Below the pieces are notes generated by a model. It did not search any database, was not told where the DNA came from, and saw only the letters and a list, made by a program, of their open reading frames with translations. From positions 1 to 64,000 of the forward strand of contig JBGTCV010000119.1 in the NCBI GenBank assembly GCA_041748655.1: a DNA stretch of 64,000 nucleotides, given 5' to 3'. This DNA comes from Leptofilum sp041748655 (GTDB lineage Bacteria > Chloroflexota > Anaerolineae > Promineifilales > Promineifilaceae). Both the position numbers and the translations under genes were made by a program. Shown here in pieces: positions 26,550 to 35,390 of this stretch. How positions within the stretch are numbered: position 1 is the first letter of the stretch; every line of letters starts with the position of its first letter.

Positions 26550-27980
26550 ATGGATTTGACAGGCCGACATCTTGGCAAATATGAACTTCTGGAGAAAGTG
26601 GGCCAGGGTGGCATGGCCTACGTCTATAAAGCGCACCAGCCGACGATTGACCGCCACGTGGCGGTGAAGGTGCTGCACAGCCATCTGGCCGACGATGCCG
26701 AATTTTTGACCCGCTTCAAGCGTGAAGCGCAGGGATTGGGCCGACTGCGCCATCCCCACATCGTCAGCGTGATTGATTTTGACGTGGACGATGGCTGGTA
26801 TTACATGGTGATGGATTACATCGAAGGCGAAACGCTGGAGGCGTATCTGGATCGGCGAGGCAGGCTGCCGCTGGCGGAAGCGCTGCGGCTGATGGCCCAG
26901 CTGACGGCGGCGCTGGCGTATGCGCACGACAACGGCCGTATCCACCGCGACATCAAGCCGAGCAACGTCATGTTTGCCGACGACGCTCACCGCCACGCCG
27001 TCATCACCGACTTTGGCCTGACGCGCCTGCTGGAAAACGCCACCCTGACGCTGAGCGGAACCATTGCCGGAACGCCCGCCTACATGAGCCCGGAAGCGGC
27101 CCAGGGGCAAAAGACAGACGCTCGCAGCGACATCTACAGCCTGGGGGTGATGCTGTACGAAATGGTGACGGGGCAACGGCCGTTTCTCGGTGAAACGCCG
27201 CTCTCCATCATTATGAAGCTGGTGATTGAACCACTGCCGCCCGCGCTGTCGATCAATCCAGAGCTGCCCCCGGCGGTTGATGCCCTGCTGCAAAAGGCAA
27301 TGGCCAAGCAACCCCAAGATCGCTACCAGACGGCGGCGGAGATGCTGGCGGCGGTGCACGAGGTGGCCGGTGGCCAGCTGCCTGTGGTGCCTGTGATGAA
27401 CGGTGAGGATGAACCAGACCGGACGCAGCTTTTGCGCTCGGAGACGGCCGTCTTGCCCCCAAAACAACTGCCCGCCGCTGCCAAACGACCGTCCCTGGCC
27501 TGGCTGCTTGGCGGCGGGCTGCTGCTGGCGGCGCTGCTGGTTGGCCTGGTGCTGTTGTTGGGGGATGGGTTGAAGCCGGTGGGGGAAACGGCCGTTCCCA
27601 CCCAGTCGGCTGCGGCTGAAGATCTCACCCCAGCCGGTACGCTGCGCTTCGCCGAGCCGGACGGCAACAATTTACGCCAGTACACGCTTGCCCTGGACAA
27701 TGTGCCGCCCGCGCCGGATGGATTTCGTTACGAACTGTGGTTTGATTTTGCCAATCAGCCGCAGCCGGAAAACGTGGCGCGGCTGGTGGCGCAAAACGGC
27801 CGTATCACCTACGCCGATGTGCTGGTGGAAAATCTGGCCGTTAATGTTACCTCCGTGCGCATCAGTCTGGAACCGGATGTAGATGATGGTCCAGCCATCT
27901 CAGAAGATGTTCTGTTTACCGGCACGGTCGAGGCAGAATCTGGGCTGGCAGAGATTGAGATTTTTGGCACACAGCCATAA
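26550..27980 (+). CDS. Transmembrane Ser/Thr protein kinase with RskA-like sensor domain
   Basis: 476 residues. The Hanks-type kinase domain (9-270) has VGQGGMAYVY, K40 in HVAVKVL, catalytic D134 in HRDIKPSNV and D154 in DFG. One membrane helix (about 312-338) follows. The extracytoplasmic part (about 352-476) has VPPAPDGFRYELWFDF, the same fold as the domain in both cupredoxin proteins. GGAG precedes the start. FHA domains bind phosphothreonine, so the fusion transporter encoded just upstream is a likely substrate, as in the mycobacterial PknF-Rv1747 pair. The activating signal is unknown. Confidence 0.9.
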   Translation: MDLTGRHLGKYELLEKVGQGGMAYVYKAHQPTIDRHVAVKVLHSHLADDAEFLTRFKREAQGLGRLRHPHIVSVIDFDVDDGWYYMVMDYIEGETLEAYLDRRGRLPLAEALRLMAQLTAALAYAHDNGRIHRDIKPSNVMFADDAHRHAVITDFGLTRLLENATLTLSGTIAGTPAYMSPEAAQGQKTDARSDIYSLGVMLYEMVTGQRPFLGETPLSIIMKLVIEPLPPALSINPELPPAVDALLQKAMAKQPQDRYQTAAEMLAAVHEVAGGQLPVVPVMNGEDEPDRTQLLRSETAVLPPKQLPAAAKRPSLAWLLGGGLLLAALLVGLVLLLGDGLKPVGETAVPTQSAAAEDLTPAGTLRFAEPDGNNLRQYTLALDNVPPAPDGFRYELWFDFANQPQPENVARLVAQNGRITYADVLVENLAVNVTSVRISLEPDVDDGPAISEDVLFTGTVEAESGLAEIEIFGTQP

Positions 27981-27994
27981 AGGAGACAAACGAT

Positions 27995-28201
27995 ATGAAT
28001 ATTGGTATTAATGAATTACTGCTTGTTCTTGGTCCACTTGCTTTTGTCAGCTGGCCTCTGTTGAGCCTGGGTACGCTGGTGGCTCTGCGCCGCCGCCAGA
28101 TGATGGCGCTGCCGCAAGCGCTCTGGGCGCTCATCATTTTGGTGATTCCTGTGCTGGGATCCACCGCCTTTTGGTTGGTCCGGCCTGGCGAAGCTATGTG
28201 A
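27995..28201 (+). CDS. Small membrane protein, PLDc_N type
   Basis: 68 residues with two membrane helices and the pattern seen in the phospholipase D nuclease N-terminal (PLDc_N) family: an N-terminal helix, RRRQMMALPQALWALIILVI, and P-V-L-G-S-T-A-F-W-L. AAAGGAG precedes the ATG, 14 bp after the kinase stop, so it is probably in the same operon. Often found beside ABC and membrane systems; exact role unknown. Confidence 0.75.
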   Translation: MNIGINELLLVLGPLAFVSWPLLSLGTLVALRRRQMMALPQALWALIILVIPVLGSTAFWLVRPGEAM

Positions 28202-28220
28202 ATGTATCTGACGGTGTAGG

Positions 28221-28406
28221 TGTTTCACCACGCCCTGTAAAAGCGGTGCTGTTGGCGTAACGGAGGCGGTCTGGCAAAGTCACGACCCGCACCAGCAGCT
28301 GCGCTGGACGCGCGGCGAGATCGCCTACACGCTCAGTACAACGATCGGGCAGGATTTGGGTCTGACCCAGGCCGACCTCATCGCCATCGCCGAAAGCTTG
28401 CCGTAA
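28221..28406 (+). pseudogene. C-terminal remnant of a secreted/anti-sigma-type protein
   Basis: An open stretch without a start encodes TEAVWQSHDPHQQLRWTRGE, then AYTLSTT, and ends in GLTQADLIAIAESLP and a TAA at 28404-28406. The L-T/S-x-x-x-L-I-x-I-A-E-S-L ending is typical of DUF4367-like extracytoplasmic domains. No N-terminal part is seen before the stop near 28217. I infer a decayed gene end. Confidence 0.45.
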
Positions 28407-28430
28407 TTCGCCTCTTTAGCTGGGTATAAA

Positions 28431-28462
28431 AACCCCGACCGGGTAACTGGTCGGGGTTTTTT
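28431..28462 (+). terminator. Strong rho-independent terminator
   Basis: AACCCCGACC (28431-28440) pairs with GGTCGGGGTT (28449-28458), with an 8-nt loop and a run of T to 28462. It closes the unit that includes the kinase and PLDc_N genes, ahead of promoter module copy 2. Confidence 0.9.
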
Positions 28463-28482
28463 GTTGGGTGCAGCCGGGTAAG

Positions 28483-28572
28483 CCTAACTTTTGTCAGGGG
28501 GTGGCGCTGGCGATGGGTATGGGGTGAAACTGTCTGATGGTGGCTGTGGCAACGGCCGTATTTCGCTATTCT
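28483..28572 (+). promoter_or_regulatory. Promoter-like module, copy 2
   Basis: CCTAACTTTTGTCAGG (28483-28498), GGCTGTGG at 28542 (59 bp start to start), CAACGGCCGT, then TATTCT at 28567 (25 bp). It drives the membrane-protein gene at 28611 if the inferred start point near 28579 is right. Confidence 0.65.
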
Positions 28573-28610
28573 GCTACAAGTTAAGCATCTATTTCAAGGA
28601 GCAGCCGATC

Positions 28611-29489
28611 ATGATTCAGGAATTGTCCGACCAGCTAGACAAGATGGCGCGTCCGTACAGCACACCGCTGCGCCGGTGGGCGCGGCTTGTGCTGGGCTTT
28701 GTGGCTCTGAATGCGTTTGCCGCTGTCGGTATTTTGATCTTTTTGCCAAACCAGACAGACACGCTGTTCTTCTGGACCATCAACCCACCCATCAACGCTG
28801 CCCTGTTTGGGGCACTTTATCTGAGTGGTGCGATAGCCGTTGCGGTAGCTGTCTGGCGCAATGAGTGGGAATCGGCCCGGTATCTGGTGCCTATTCTGGT
28901 GACGGCGGGCGTATTAATTACGCTGGTGACGCTGCTGCATCTGGACAAGTTTGCTCTGGGTGTTCGGTTGGGGTACTGGCTGCTGGTTTATGTGGCCGCC
29001 CCCCTGCTGGCCCTGGTGATTTATGGCGTGCAGCAGCATTGTCACGCCAATTGGCGCGTGGTGACGCCGGTACGGCCGTTTACCCGCACCATCGCCACAC
29101 TCACCGGAACCACTGTTCTGCTGCTCGGTTTGGGGCTGATTGCCTGGCCGGAAACGGCCGTGGCCAACTGGCCCTGGCCCACCTCCCCGCTGATGGTGCG
29201 CATCTTTGCCGCCTGGTTTGGCTCGTTTGGCGCCGGTCTACTCTGGTTTCGGGTCGAGCGGGATTGGCAGCGGCTGGTCGCTATCCCCAATTTAATGATG
29301 GCGGCGGCCGGGCTGGATTTGCTCATGCTGGCCGTGCACTGGCCCGCCGTGACCAAAACCGGTAGAGAGGTGTGGCTTTACGCCGGACATCTCATGTTGT
29401 TTGGTTTATTGGGGGGCTGGCTGCGCTGGTTTCAGGAACGGCCGTCAGCCATTTTTATAGGCCGTAAATATAAGGAAATTTCATCATGA
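28611..29489 (+). CDS. Polytopic membrane protein, unknown function
   Basis: 292 residues with about eight hydrophobic segments after a short amphipathic N-terminus (MIQELSDQLDKMARP). AAGGAG lies upstream of ATG 28611; the frame is open earlier but crosses the promoter module, so that part is not translated. No family recognised. The stop overlaps the next start as ATGA, so the two proteins are made together. Three ACGGCCGT copies. Confidence 0.7.
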   Translation: MIQELSDQLDKMARPYSTPLRRWARLVLGFVALNAFAAVGILIFLPNQTDTLFFWTINPPINAALFGALYLSGAIAVAVAVWRNEWESARYLVPILVTAGVLITLVTLLHLDKFALGVRLGYWLLVYVAAPLLALVIYGVQQHCHANWRVVTPVRPFTRTIATLTGTTVLLLGLGLIAWPETAVANWPWPTSPLMVRIFAAWFGSFGAGLLWFRVERDWQRLVAIPNLMMAAAGLDLLMLAVHWPAVTKTGREVWLYAGHLMLFGLLGGWLRWFQERPSAIFIGRKYKEISS

Positions 29490-30268
29490 CAATGATTCAT
29501 CAACCAATGACAAAATCAATAATTACCCTGCCCAACCTGGGCACACTTATTTCCGAACATCGAGCCAGCCAGGCTCGTCAGAAAGGGAATTTGTGGAGCG
29601 GCATTGTGTTTATCCTGTTGGGTATCATCACTGTAGTGGTGGGCCTGATAGCGGCGATGCCGGAGACATCAACCGCCTTCTTTTGCGGCGGCGTTGGGCT
29701 GCTGTCTATTGCGGGCGGAGCCTGGGCTGTTCTGGTTCATCGGCAGGAGCAGGGTATGGCGGTTCAGCTGTTTGAGGATGGGTTAGTTTACCGGCGGAAC
29801 GGCCGTATCCTCACCATGCGTTGGGCAGATGTGACGGATCTCGGCGCGGTTGGGGTTTACAATTCGAAGCTTCACAGCAGCTTTTACACCTATACCCTGA
29901 AAGATATATTGGGCCAAACCATACGCCTGAACCTCACCCAGGGCTATTTCGAAAATGCCGATCAGCTGGCACAAACGATTCAGCAGGAAGTGACTGCCCG
30001 CCAACTGCCTCGCGCTGTTGCCGACTATAATGCCGGTACGCTGCTCAAGTTTGGACCGCTAACGCTTACGCAGCAGGGGATTCAAAACGGCCGTAAATTC
30101 CTGCCCTGGTCACAAGTTGCTGAGGCCACCATCGGGCGTCATGGCTACTTTGTACTGCATGCTCACGAGAAAACAATTAGTTGGGCACGGGTCGATATGA
30201 CCCAAATATCCAACGTGTTTATCCTGCTTTCCCTAATCAATTGGATTGTAAAACGTCACGGAGAGTGA
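29486..30268 (+). CDS. DUF6585-like membrane protein
   Basis: 260 residues: two membrane helices (about 35-80), then a soluble part with VQLFEDGLVYRRNGRILTMRW, which predicts a PH-like fold, and a second related half (LKFGPLTLTQQGIQNGRKFL). This fits the DUF6585 family of Chloroflexota membrane proteins. The ATG lies in the stop of the preceding gene. A clear terminator follows at 30282-30327. Function unknown. Confidence 0.65.
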   Translation: MTMIHQPMTKSIITLPNLGTLISEHRASQARQKGNLWSGIVFILLGIITVVVGLIAAMPETSTAFFCGGVGLLSIAGGAWAVLVHRQEQGMAVQLFEDGLVYRRNGRILTMRWADVTDLGAVGVYNSKLHSSFYTYTLKDILGQTIRLNLTQGYFENADQLAQTIQQEVTARQLPRAVADYNAGTLLKFGPLTLTQQGIQNGRKFLPWSQVAEATIGRHGYFVLHAHEKTISWARVDMTQISNVFILLSLINWIVKRHGE

Positions 30269-30281
30269 CCCAATCTGCCTT

Positions 30282-30327
30282 AAGCGTGAAGATTTGGGCG
30301 TCGATTTCTCGAATCTTCACGCTTTTC
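30282..30327 (+). terminator. Rho-independent terminator
   Basis: AAGCGTGAAGATT (30282-30294) and AATCTTCACGCTT (30312-30324) form a perfect 13-bp stem with T residues at the end. Confidence 0.85.
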
Positions 30328-30363
30328 TTGCCCACTTAGCCCTGGGCGAGGTAAGCTAACTGT

Positions 30364-32604
30364 ATGCCGGAACAAAATGCTGTCAATTTACAGAAGATTT
30401 TGCGCCAGCAGGAGAGCTTGCGGGCAATTATTGAATCGATAAGCAGCGAGCTGGAGTTGAGGCCGCTGCTGACGCGCATTGTGCAGCACGCCTGCGAGCT
30501 GCTCGACGCCGACCGGGGTACCATTGGCCTGGTGGATGAGGCATGCGGCGTCGTTCGTACCGAAGCGGTACACCAGATGCCCCCCAGTGAGCTGGGGGCA
30601 GAAATGCCCAGCGGTGTTGGGCTGGCGGGTAAGGTGCTGCAATCGCAGAAGCCGCTGATCATGAACCGGTATGGCGAGCTGGACACCCCGCTTCAGCCCG
30701 ATCTTGTTCAGGATGCCGTTATTGGGCTGCCTATCTTTTGGCACGAGCAGATGATTGGCTTTTTTGGTATTGGGGCAGACCCGCCGCGCCGCTTTGGTGA
30801 GCAAGATGTGGAGCTGCTCACCGTGCTGGCCCGCCACGCGGCCATTGCCATTGAAAATGCTCGCCTGTTTGCCGCTGAAAAACGGCGGGCGGCTCGCCAG
30901 CAAACCCTTACCCGCGTGGGCGAAATTATTAGCGGCACGCTGGAGCTGGATGATTTATTGCAAACGGCCGTTTCTGCCATTCGCGAATATCTGCATTTTG
31001 ATGATGCTGGCTTTTTGCTGGTGGATGAAGATGACCCCGATACGTTTTTGCTGGTGGCCCGCAGCGGTTTATATGAAACGCTGCTGCCTGCCAACTACCG
31101 GCAAAACATTCATCAAGGTATTATTGGCGCAGCCGCCCGCACCCGGCGCCCCATCCTCACCATCGACGCCATGAACGACCCGCGCTATTTGCGCATTCCC
31201 GGTGCAGATAACATTCGCTCGGTCATTGGCGTTCCCGTTATTGCCGCCGATCAGCTGCTGGGGGTGCTAAACGTTGAATCGGATGAGGTTTTGACGGAAG
31301 AGGACGTGGAAGTACTGGACATTGTCGGCGGGCAGCTGGGCTCGGCCATTACCACCGCCCGCCTGTTTGACCAGATGCAGCGCAATCTGGCCGAAACGCA
31401 GCTTTTGTACGAAACCAGCCGCCGGATGACCAATGCCTTTGATGTTGATGACGTGATCGAGGCGTATTTGCAGCATGTGGCGGTACGCGGCCGTTATGTT
31501 TGCACCGTCGCGCTGTATGAATTTGACGATTTTGGAGAGCGAACGGCCGTTATCGTGCGCGGTATCTGGTCCCCGGATGAAGCGCTGCGCCTGCTGCGTG
31601 AGCGTCTGCCGTACACGCGCGACGCCATCGACCCGCTGCTGGATCGCGGCCAAACGGTGCTCATCTCTGATGTGCACACAGACCCCCGCGCCAATCCGGA
31701 GCTGCGCCGCCTGCAAACAGAAACAGGCCGCCCGGCCCTGGCCTTCATTCCCCTCATTGTGCGGCGACAGCGTATTGGCGTGGTCATTCTGACTTATCCA
31801 GCCATTTACCAATGGCAAGAAAGCGATTTGTGGCCCTACCAGGTAACGGCCGCTCAGCTGGCCACGGCCATCGACACGCGCCGCCAGCAGCTGCTGCTGG
31901 TGCAAAGCAGCCAGGAAGTGGCCGTGCTGCACGAACGGCAGCGCCTGGCCCGTGAACTGCACGACTCCGTAACCCAGCTCATCTTTAGCATGACGCTGAT
32001 TGCCCAATCCGTGGCTCCCGCCTGGCAGCGCAGCCCGGTGGAGGGTGAAAAGCGAGTGGGTCGCCTGCTGGAGCTGAGCCAGAGCGCCCTGGCAGAGATG
32101 CGGGCCTTGCTTTTTGAGCTGCGCCTGTCTGATCCGCCCCCGCTGCCAACAGAATCCGGGGTGACGCTGCCGGGCATTACGCGCCTGCGCCACGATGGCT
32201 TGGTGGCGGCTTTGCAGCAGCATACGCAATCGCTTAAACTAAAGAAGCCCGTTATCTCGCTGGAAACGGCCGAATACCAACCGCAGCCACTGGAATATGA
32301 AATTGCCCTCTTCCGCATTGTGCAAGAGGCGCTCAACAATATTGTGAAGTATGCCGAGGCAAAAACCGTAACGATTCGGCTTTACGTGGCGGAATCGGCC
32401 GTTCATGTAAAAATTCGGGATGATGGCCTGGGATTCAACCCAAACCGCAAGCGGGATGACCCTGCTGGGAGTGGGTTGGGTTTACGCACCATGCAGGAAC
32501 GGGCTGAAGCGCTGTACGGCCGTTTAACCATCCAATCGGTACCGGGTCAGGGAACGGCCGTACAGGCCCACCTGCCCTTAAAAGATGGAGGAGGAAATTC
32601 ATGA
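30364..32604 (+). CDS. GAF-domain histidine kinase (NarX/DegS-type, HisKA_3)
   Basis: 746 residues, with no membrane segment. Three GAF-type sensor domains (about 15-165, 195-340, 350-505) precede a HisKA_3 dimerisation domain with the phosphoacceptor H533 in LARELHDSVTQLIF. The ATPase domain (about 640-745) carries EALNNIVKYAEA, DDGLGF and GLGLRTM. GAF domains bind small ligands, haem or iron-sulfur clusters; the ligand here is not evident. The gene overlaps its response regulator by four bases (ATGA). It lies among the units with the shared promoter module. Confidence 0.92.
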   Translation: MPEQNAVNLQKILRQQESLRAIIESISSELELRPLLTRIVQHACELLDADRGTIGLVDEACGVVRTEAVHQMPPSELGAEMPSGVGLAGKVLQSQKPLIMNRYGELDTPLQPDLVQDAVIGLPIFWHEQMIGFFGIGADPPRRFGEQDVELLTVLARHAAIAIENARLFAAEKRRAARQQTLTRVGEIISGTLELDDLLQTAVSAIREYLHFDDAGFLLVDEDDPDTFLLVARSGLYETLLPANYRQNIHQGIIGAAARTRRPILTIDAMNDPRYLRIPGADNIRSVIGVPVIAADQLLGVLNVESDEVLTEEDVEVLDIVGGQLGSAITTARLFDQMQRNLAETQLLYETSRRMTNAFDVDDVIEAYLQHVAVRGRYVCTVALYEFDDFGERTAVIVRGIWSPDEALRLLRERLPYTRDAIDPLLDRGQTVLISDVHTDPRANPELRRLQTETGRPALAFIPLIVRRQRIGVVILTYPAIYQWQESDLWPYQVTAAQLATAIDTRRQQLLLVQSSQEVAVLHERQRLARELHDSVTQLIFSMTLIAQSVAPAWQRSPVEGEKRVGRLLELSQSALAEMRALLFELRLSDPPPLPTESGVTLPGITRLRHDGLVAALQQHTQSLKLKKPVISLETAEYQPQPLEYEIALFRIVQEALNNIVKYAEAKTVTIRLYVAESAVHVKIRDDGLGFNPNRKRDDPAGSGLGLRTMQERAEALYGRLTIQSVPGQGTAVQAHLPLKDGGGNS

Positions 32605-33248
32605 GCACACCGGTAAAAGTGATGATCGTTGACGATCACGCCATTGTGCGTGAAGGGCTGATGATGCTGCTAAGCGAAGAAATGGGCATTGAGGTGGTTG
32701 GCGAAGCGCGTAACGGTAGCGAAGCTATCATCCGCGCCGAGATTTTGCAGCCCGATGTGATCTTGATGGATTTGATGATGCCGGAGATGGACGGCATTGC
32801 CGCGACCACCCAAATCCGCCAAAAACACCCTGGCTGCCAGGTGCTGGTGCTCACCAGCTTCGCCGAAAATCAGCGCGTGCCCGATGCCATTCAGGCCGGC
32901 GCAATCGGCTACTTGCTCAAAGATGTGCTCAAAGGCGATCTGCTCAACGCCATTTTGGCAGCGGCCCAGGGCAAACCCACCCTGCACCCGGAAGCGCAGC
33001 GCCAGCTGATGCAGCAAATGATGACTCCCGTTGAAACCAATCTCCTCGGCAGCCTGACAGAGCGCGAAATGGACGTGCTGCGCCTCATTGCCAACGGCCG
33101 CAGCAACAAGGAAATCGCCGCCACCTTGCATCTCACCGAAGGTACCGTCAAAGGGTATGTCAGCACTATTTTGGGCAAATTGCAGGTGGCCGACCGTACC
33201 CAGGCGGCGCTGTATGCCGTTAAGCATGGTATTGAGGGGGAACGGTAA
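32601..33248 (+). CDS. NarL-type response regulator, partner of the GAF kinase
   Basis: 215 residues: receiver domain with D11/D12 and phosphoacceptor D57 (LMDLMMPEMDG), and LuxR-type HTH (LTEREMDVLRLIANGRSNKE, TEGTVKGYVSTIL). The ATGA overlap with the kinase makes the pairing firm. It is a candidate to bind the CCTAAC-type palindromes upstream of 17931, 28611 and 33555, all within 17 kb, though this is inference only. A heptamer hairpin follows the stop. Confidence 0.92.
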   Translation: MSTPVKVMIVDDHAIVREGLMMLLSEEMGIEVVGEARNGSEAIIRAEILQPDVILMDLMMPEMDGIAATTQIRQKHPGCQVLVLTSFAENQRVPDAIQAGAIGYLLKDVLKGDLLNAILAAAQGKPTLHPEAQRQLMQQMMTPVETNLLGSLTEREMDVLRLIANGRSNKEIAATLHLTEGTVKGYVSTILGKLQVADRTQAALYAVKHGIEGER

Positions 33249-33325
33249 TCGGTAATCAGTAATCAGTGGTCAGTGGACTGATTACTGACCACTGACCACT
33301 GATTACTGACCACTGACCCCTGACC
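33243..33325. repeat. Heptanucleotide-repeat hairpin
   Basis: The clearest case: GGTAATC, GGTAATC, AGTAATC, AGTGGTC, AGTGGAC, then the complement series TGATTAC, TGACCAC, TGACCAC, TGATTAC, TGACCAC, TGACCCC. It starts at the last codon of the response regulator and ends just before promoter module copy 3. Confidence 0.85.
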
Positions 33326-33329
33326 TTCC

Positions 33330-33419
33330 CCTAACTTTTGTCAGGTTCCTCCTTCCTCCTTTGGTTGCCTTAACTCCTATCTCCTGTTGGCTGTGGTAAC
33401 GGCCGTTTCCCTTTAAGCT
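33330..33419 (+). promoter_or_regulatory. Promoter-like module, copy 3
   Basis: CCTAACTTTTGTCAGG (33330-33345), GGCTGTGG at 33389 (59 bp), TAACGGCCGT, then TAAGCT at 33414 (25 bp), aligned with TATTCT in the other two copies. It precedes the flavoprotein gene, with a 74-bp hairpin repeat in between. Confidence 0.62.
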
Positions 33420-33448
33420 ACAGCCAGAATCAACTCACAGTTTAAGTA

Positions 33449-33522
33449 CTCAGGTACAAGGCACTGGCCGCAGACGTTTCAATGGGTTGGAACCGTTTGG
33501 CCAGTGCCTCGCACCACTCAGG
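33449..33522. repeat. 74-bp hairpin repeat, copy 1
   Basis: CTCAGGTACAAGGCACTGGCC at the left and GGCCAGTGCCTCGCACCACT at the right form an imperfect palindrome around TTTCAATGGGTTGGAACCG. A nearly identical copy in the other orientation is at 57557-57630. It would lie in the leader of the flavoprotein mRNA. Confidence 0.75.
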
Positions 33523-33554
33523 TTTAGTAGTTACAGTTTAAGGAGATATTCCCC

Positions 33555-34979
33555 ATGTCTATTGTGTATGAACCTTATAGCCCGCTGCGCACCGCTGTCG
33601 CTGACACCCTGGCCCAACAGCTAAACGGCCGTCTCATCCAGCTGGGCGACAGCGACTACGACGAAGCCCGCGCCGTCTGGAACGGCATGATCGACCGGCA
33701 TCCGTCGCTGATTGTGCGTGCTGCCAACGTGGCCGATGTGGTAACGGCCGTTCACTTTGCCCGCGAAAACGACCTGCTTTTATCGGTTCGCGGCGGGGGG
33801 CACCAGGTGGCCGGGCACGCCACCAACGACGGCGGGCTGGTGATTGACCTTTCCCAGATGCGCCAGGTAACGGTAGAGCCCGAAGCCAAAATTGCCCATG
33901 CCCAGGGCGGCGCTACCATCGCCGATCTGGACGAAGCTACCCAGATTTTTGGCCTGGCGGCCACGATGGGCGTTGTTTCCGAAACGGGTATTGCGGGGCT
34001 GACTTTGGGCGGTGGCTTTGGCCATTTGCGCAACAAGTATGGCCTGAGCAGCGACAATCTGCTCGAAGCGGAGCTGGTGCTGGCCGATGGCCGGGTGGTA
34101 ACGGCCAACGCGGACGAAAATGCCGATCTGTTCTGGGGTATTCGTGGCGGCGGCGGCAACTTTGGCATCGTGACCCGCTTTACTTACCGGCTTTTCGATA
34201 TTGGCAGGGAGCTGTACACAACGGCCGTTTTCCACGACGGTCATCGGGCCGAGGAGGTTTTGCGCTTCTTCCGCGACTACACCCTCAACGCCCCCGACGA
34301 GATCAGCATATTGGCAGCCATCGGCATATTCCCACCCGGCATCGACCATTTCCCGGCAGAGCTGCACGGCCGTCCTTTTGTGCTGCTGCTTGGGCCATAT
34401 GTGGGTGACGCGGCCGAAGGTGAACAGGTTACGGCCCCGCTGCGCACCTTCCAGGAACCGCTGCTCGACTTTAGCGGCGTGATGCCCTATCTGGGCCTGC
34501 AAAAGTTCTTCGATGAAGATTATCCGGCAGGCGAGCTGCGCTACTATTGGAAATCGTTGAACATCACCGATTTGAGCGATGAGGCGATTCAGGTTCTGGT
34601 GGATCACGCCAGCCAGCAGCCATCCATCTTCAGCACGACAGACATCTGGCACATCGGCGGCGCCGTGCAGCGCGTTAGCGATGATGAATCCGCCTTCCAC
34701 GGCCGTCACGTCAACTTCCTGGTAAATCCTGAAGCCAACTGGGAAAACCCGGAGGATGATGCGGTGAACATGCACTGGGCACGGACCATGCTGGAGGCGT
34801 TACGGCCGTTTTCCGACGGCAGTCGCTACCTGAACTTTGCTGGTTTCCAGGAAGAGGGCGACGCCATGATGCGAGACGCCTTTGCCACCAAATACCAGCG
34901 CCTGGCCGAACTGAAGGCCAAATATGACCCAACCAACCTGTTCCGCCTGAACCAAAACATCAAACCGGCACAGGGATAA
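33555..34979 (+). CDS. BBE-like FAD-linked oxidoreductase
   Basis: 474 residues of the berberine-bridge-enzyme-like PCMH-type flavoprotein family. The FAD domain has VRGGGHQVAGHA, with H83 as the usual covalent flavin site, and TGIAGLTLGGGFGHLRNKYG. The second covalent Cys of bicovalent members is absent. The C-terminal BBE segment ends YDPTNLFRLNQNI. These enzymes oxidise sugars, alcohols or alkaloids with oxygen. AAGGAG lies upstream. It is preceded by promoter module copy 3, and the substrate is unknown. Confidence 0.9.
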   Translation: MSIVYEPYSPLRTAVADTLAQQLNGRLIQLGDSDYDEARAVWNGMIDRHPSLIVRAANVADVVTAVHFARENDLLLSVRGGGHQVAGHATNDGGLVIDLSQMRQVTVEPEAKIAHAQGGATIADLDEATQIFGLAATMGVVSETGIAGLTLGGGFGHLRNKYGLSSDNLLEAELVLADGRVVTANADENADLFWGIRGGGGNFGIVTRFTYRLFDIGRELYTTAVFHDGHRAEEVLRFFRDYTLNAPDEISILAAIGIFPPGIDHFPAELHGRPFVLLLGPYVGDAAEGEQVTAPLRTFQEPLLDFSGVMPYLGLQKFFDEDYPAGELRYYWKSLNITDLSDEAIQVLVDHASQQPSIFSTTDIWHIGGAVQRVSDDESAFHGRHVNFLVNPEANWENPEDDAVNMHWARTMLEALRPFSDGSRYLNFAGFQEEGDAMMRDAFATKYQRLAELKAKYDPTNLFRLNQNIKPAQG

Positions 34980-35036
34980 ACCGTCAAGTAGAGGCGGGTC
35001 TGTTGTACTTTAAGAAAATAATCAGGTAGTTATTTT

Positions 35037-35173
35037 GTCATTACTTCGGCAAGCTCAGCACAAGCCTGAGCGAAGCGAAGAATCCCGCAAGGAGCACAGG
35101 GCAGGTGCTTTGGCATAACCAAAGTTTCACTGGTATCAAGCGGGCGGGATGCTTCGGGGGACCTCAGCATGAC
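35037..35173. repeat. GTCATT/ATGAC palindromic repeat, long variant
   Basis: GTCATTACTTCGGCAAG...GAATCCCGCAAGG...AAGTTTCACTGGTATCAAGC and GGGATGCTTCGG...AGCATGAC. The central AAGTTTCACTGG...CAAGCGGGCGGGATG block recurs inverted at 37945-38010, so the two belong to one family. No gene in the gap 34980-35663. Confidence 0.6.
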
Positions 35174-35357
35174 AAGTTTATTACCCGAATTAATTATTAA
35201 TCCACAAAGGACCCGCCTCTACTTTGGAGGCGTTTATGAATCTTACTGCTTTACTGGCTTATGCCCACGGGAATGTGCAAACGGCCGTTTCCTGACTCAT
35301 TCTTCTTCTTCCCTTTCTTCTTCTTCTCCTTCTTCCCTCCTCTTCCCCCCCTCAAAA

Positions 35358-35390
35358 AACCCGGCTTCACATGAAGCCGGGTTCTTCTTT
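35358..35390. terminator. Rho-independent terminator
   Basis: AACCCGGCTTCA (35358-35369) and TGAAGCCGGGTT (35372-35383), then CTTCTTTT; A-rich on the left, so it could work in both directions. It is far (380 bp) from the flavoprotein stop. A frame open around it is not a gene. Confidence 0.75.

Noticed and set aside
33243..33325. CRISPR-like array
   Set aside because: Units are 7 bp with no spacers and form a hairpin. No cas gene is in the window.
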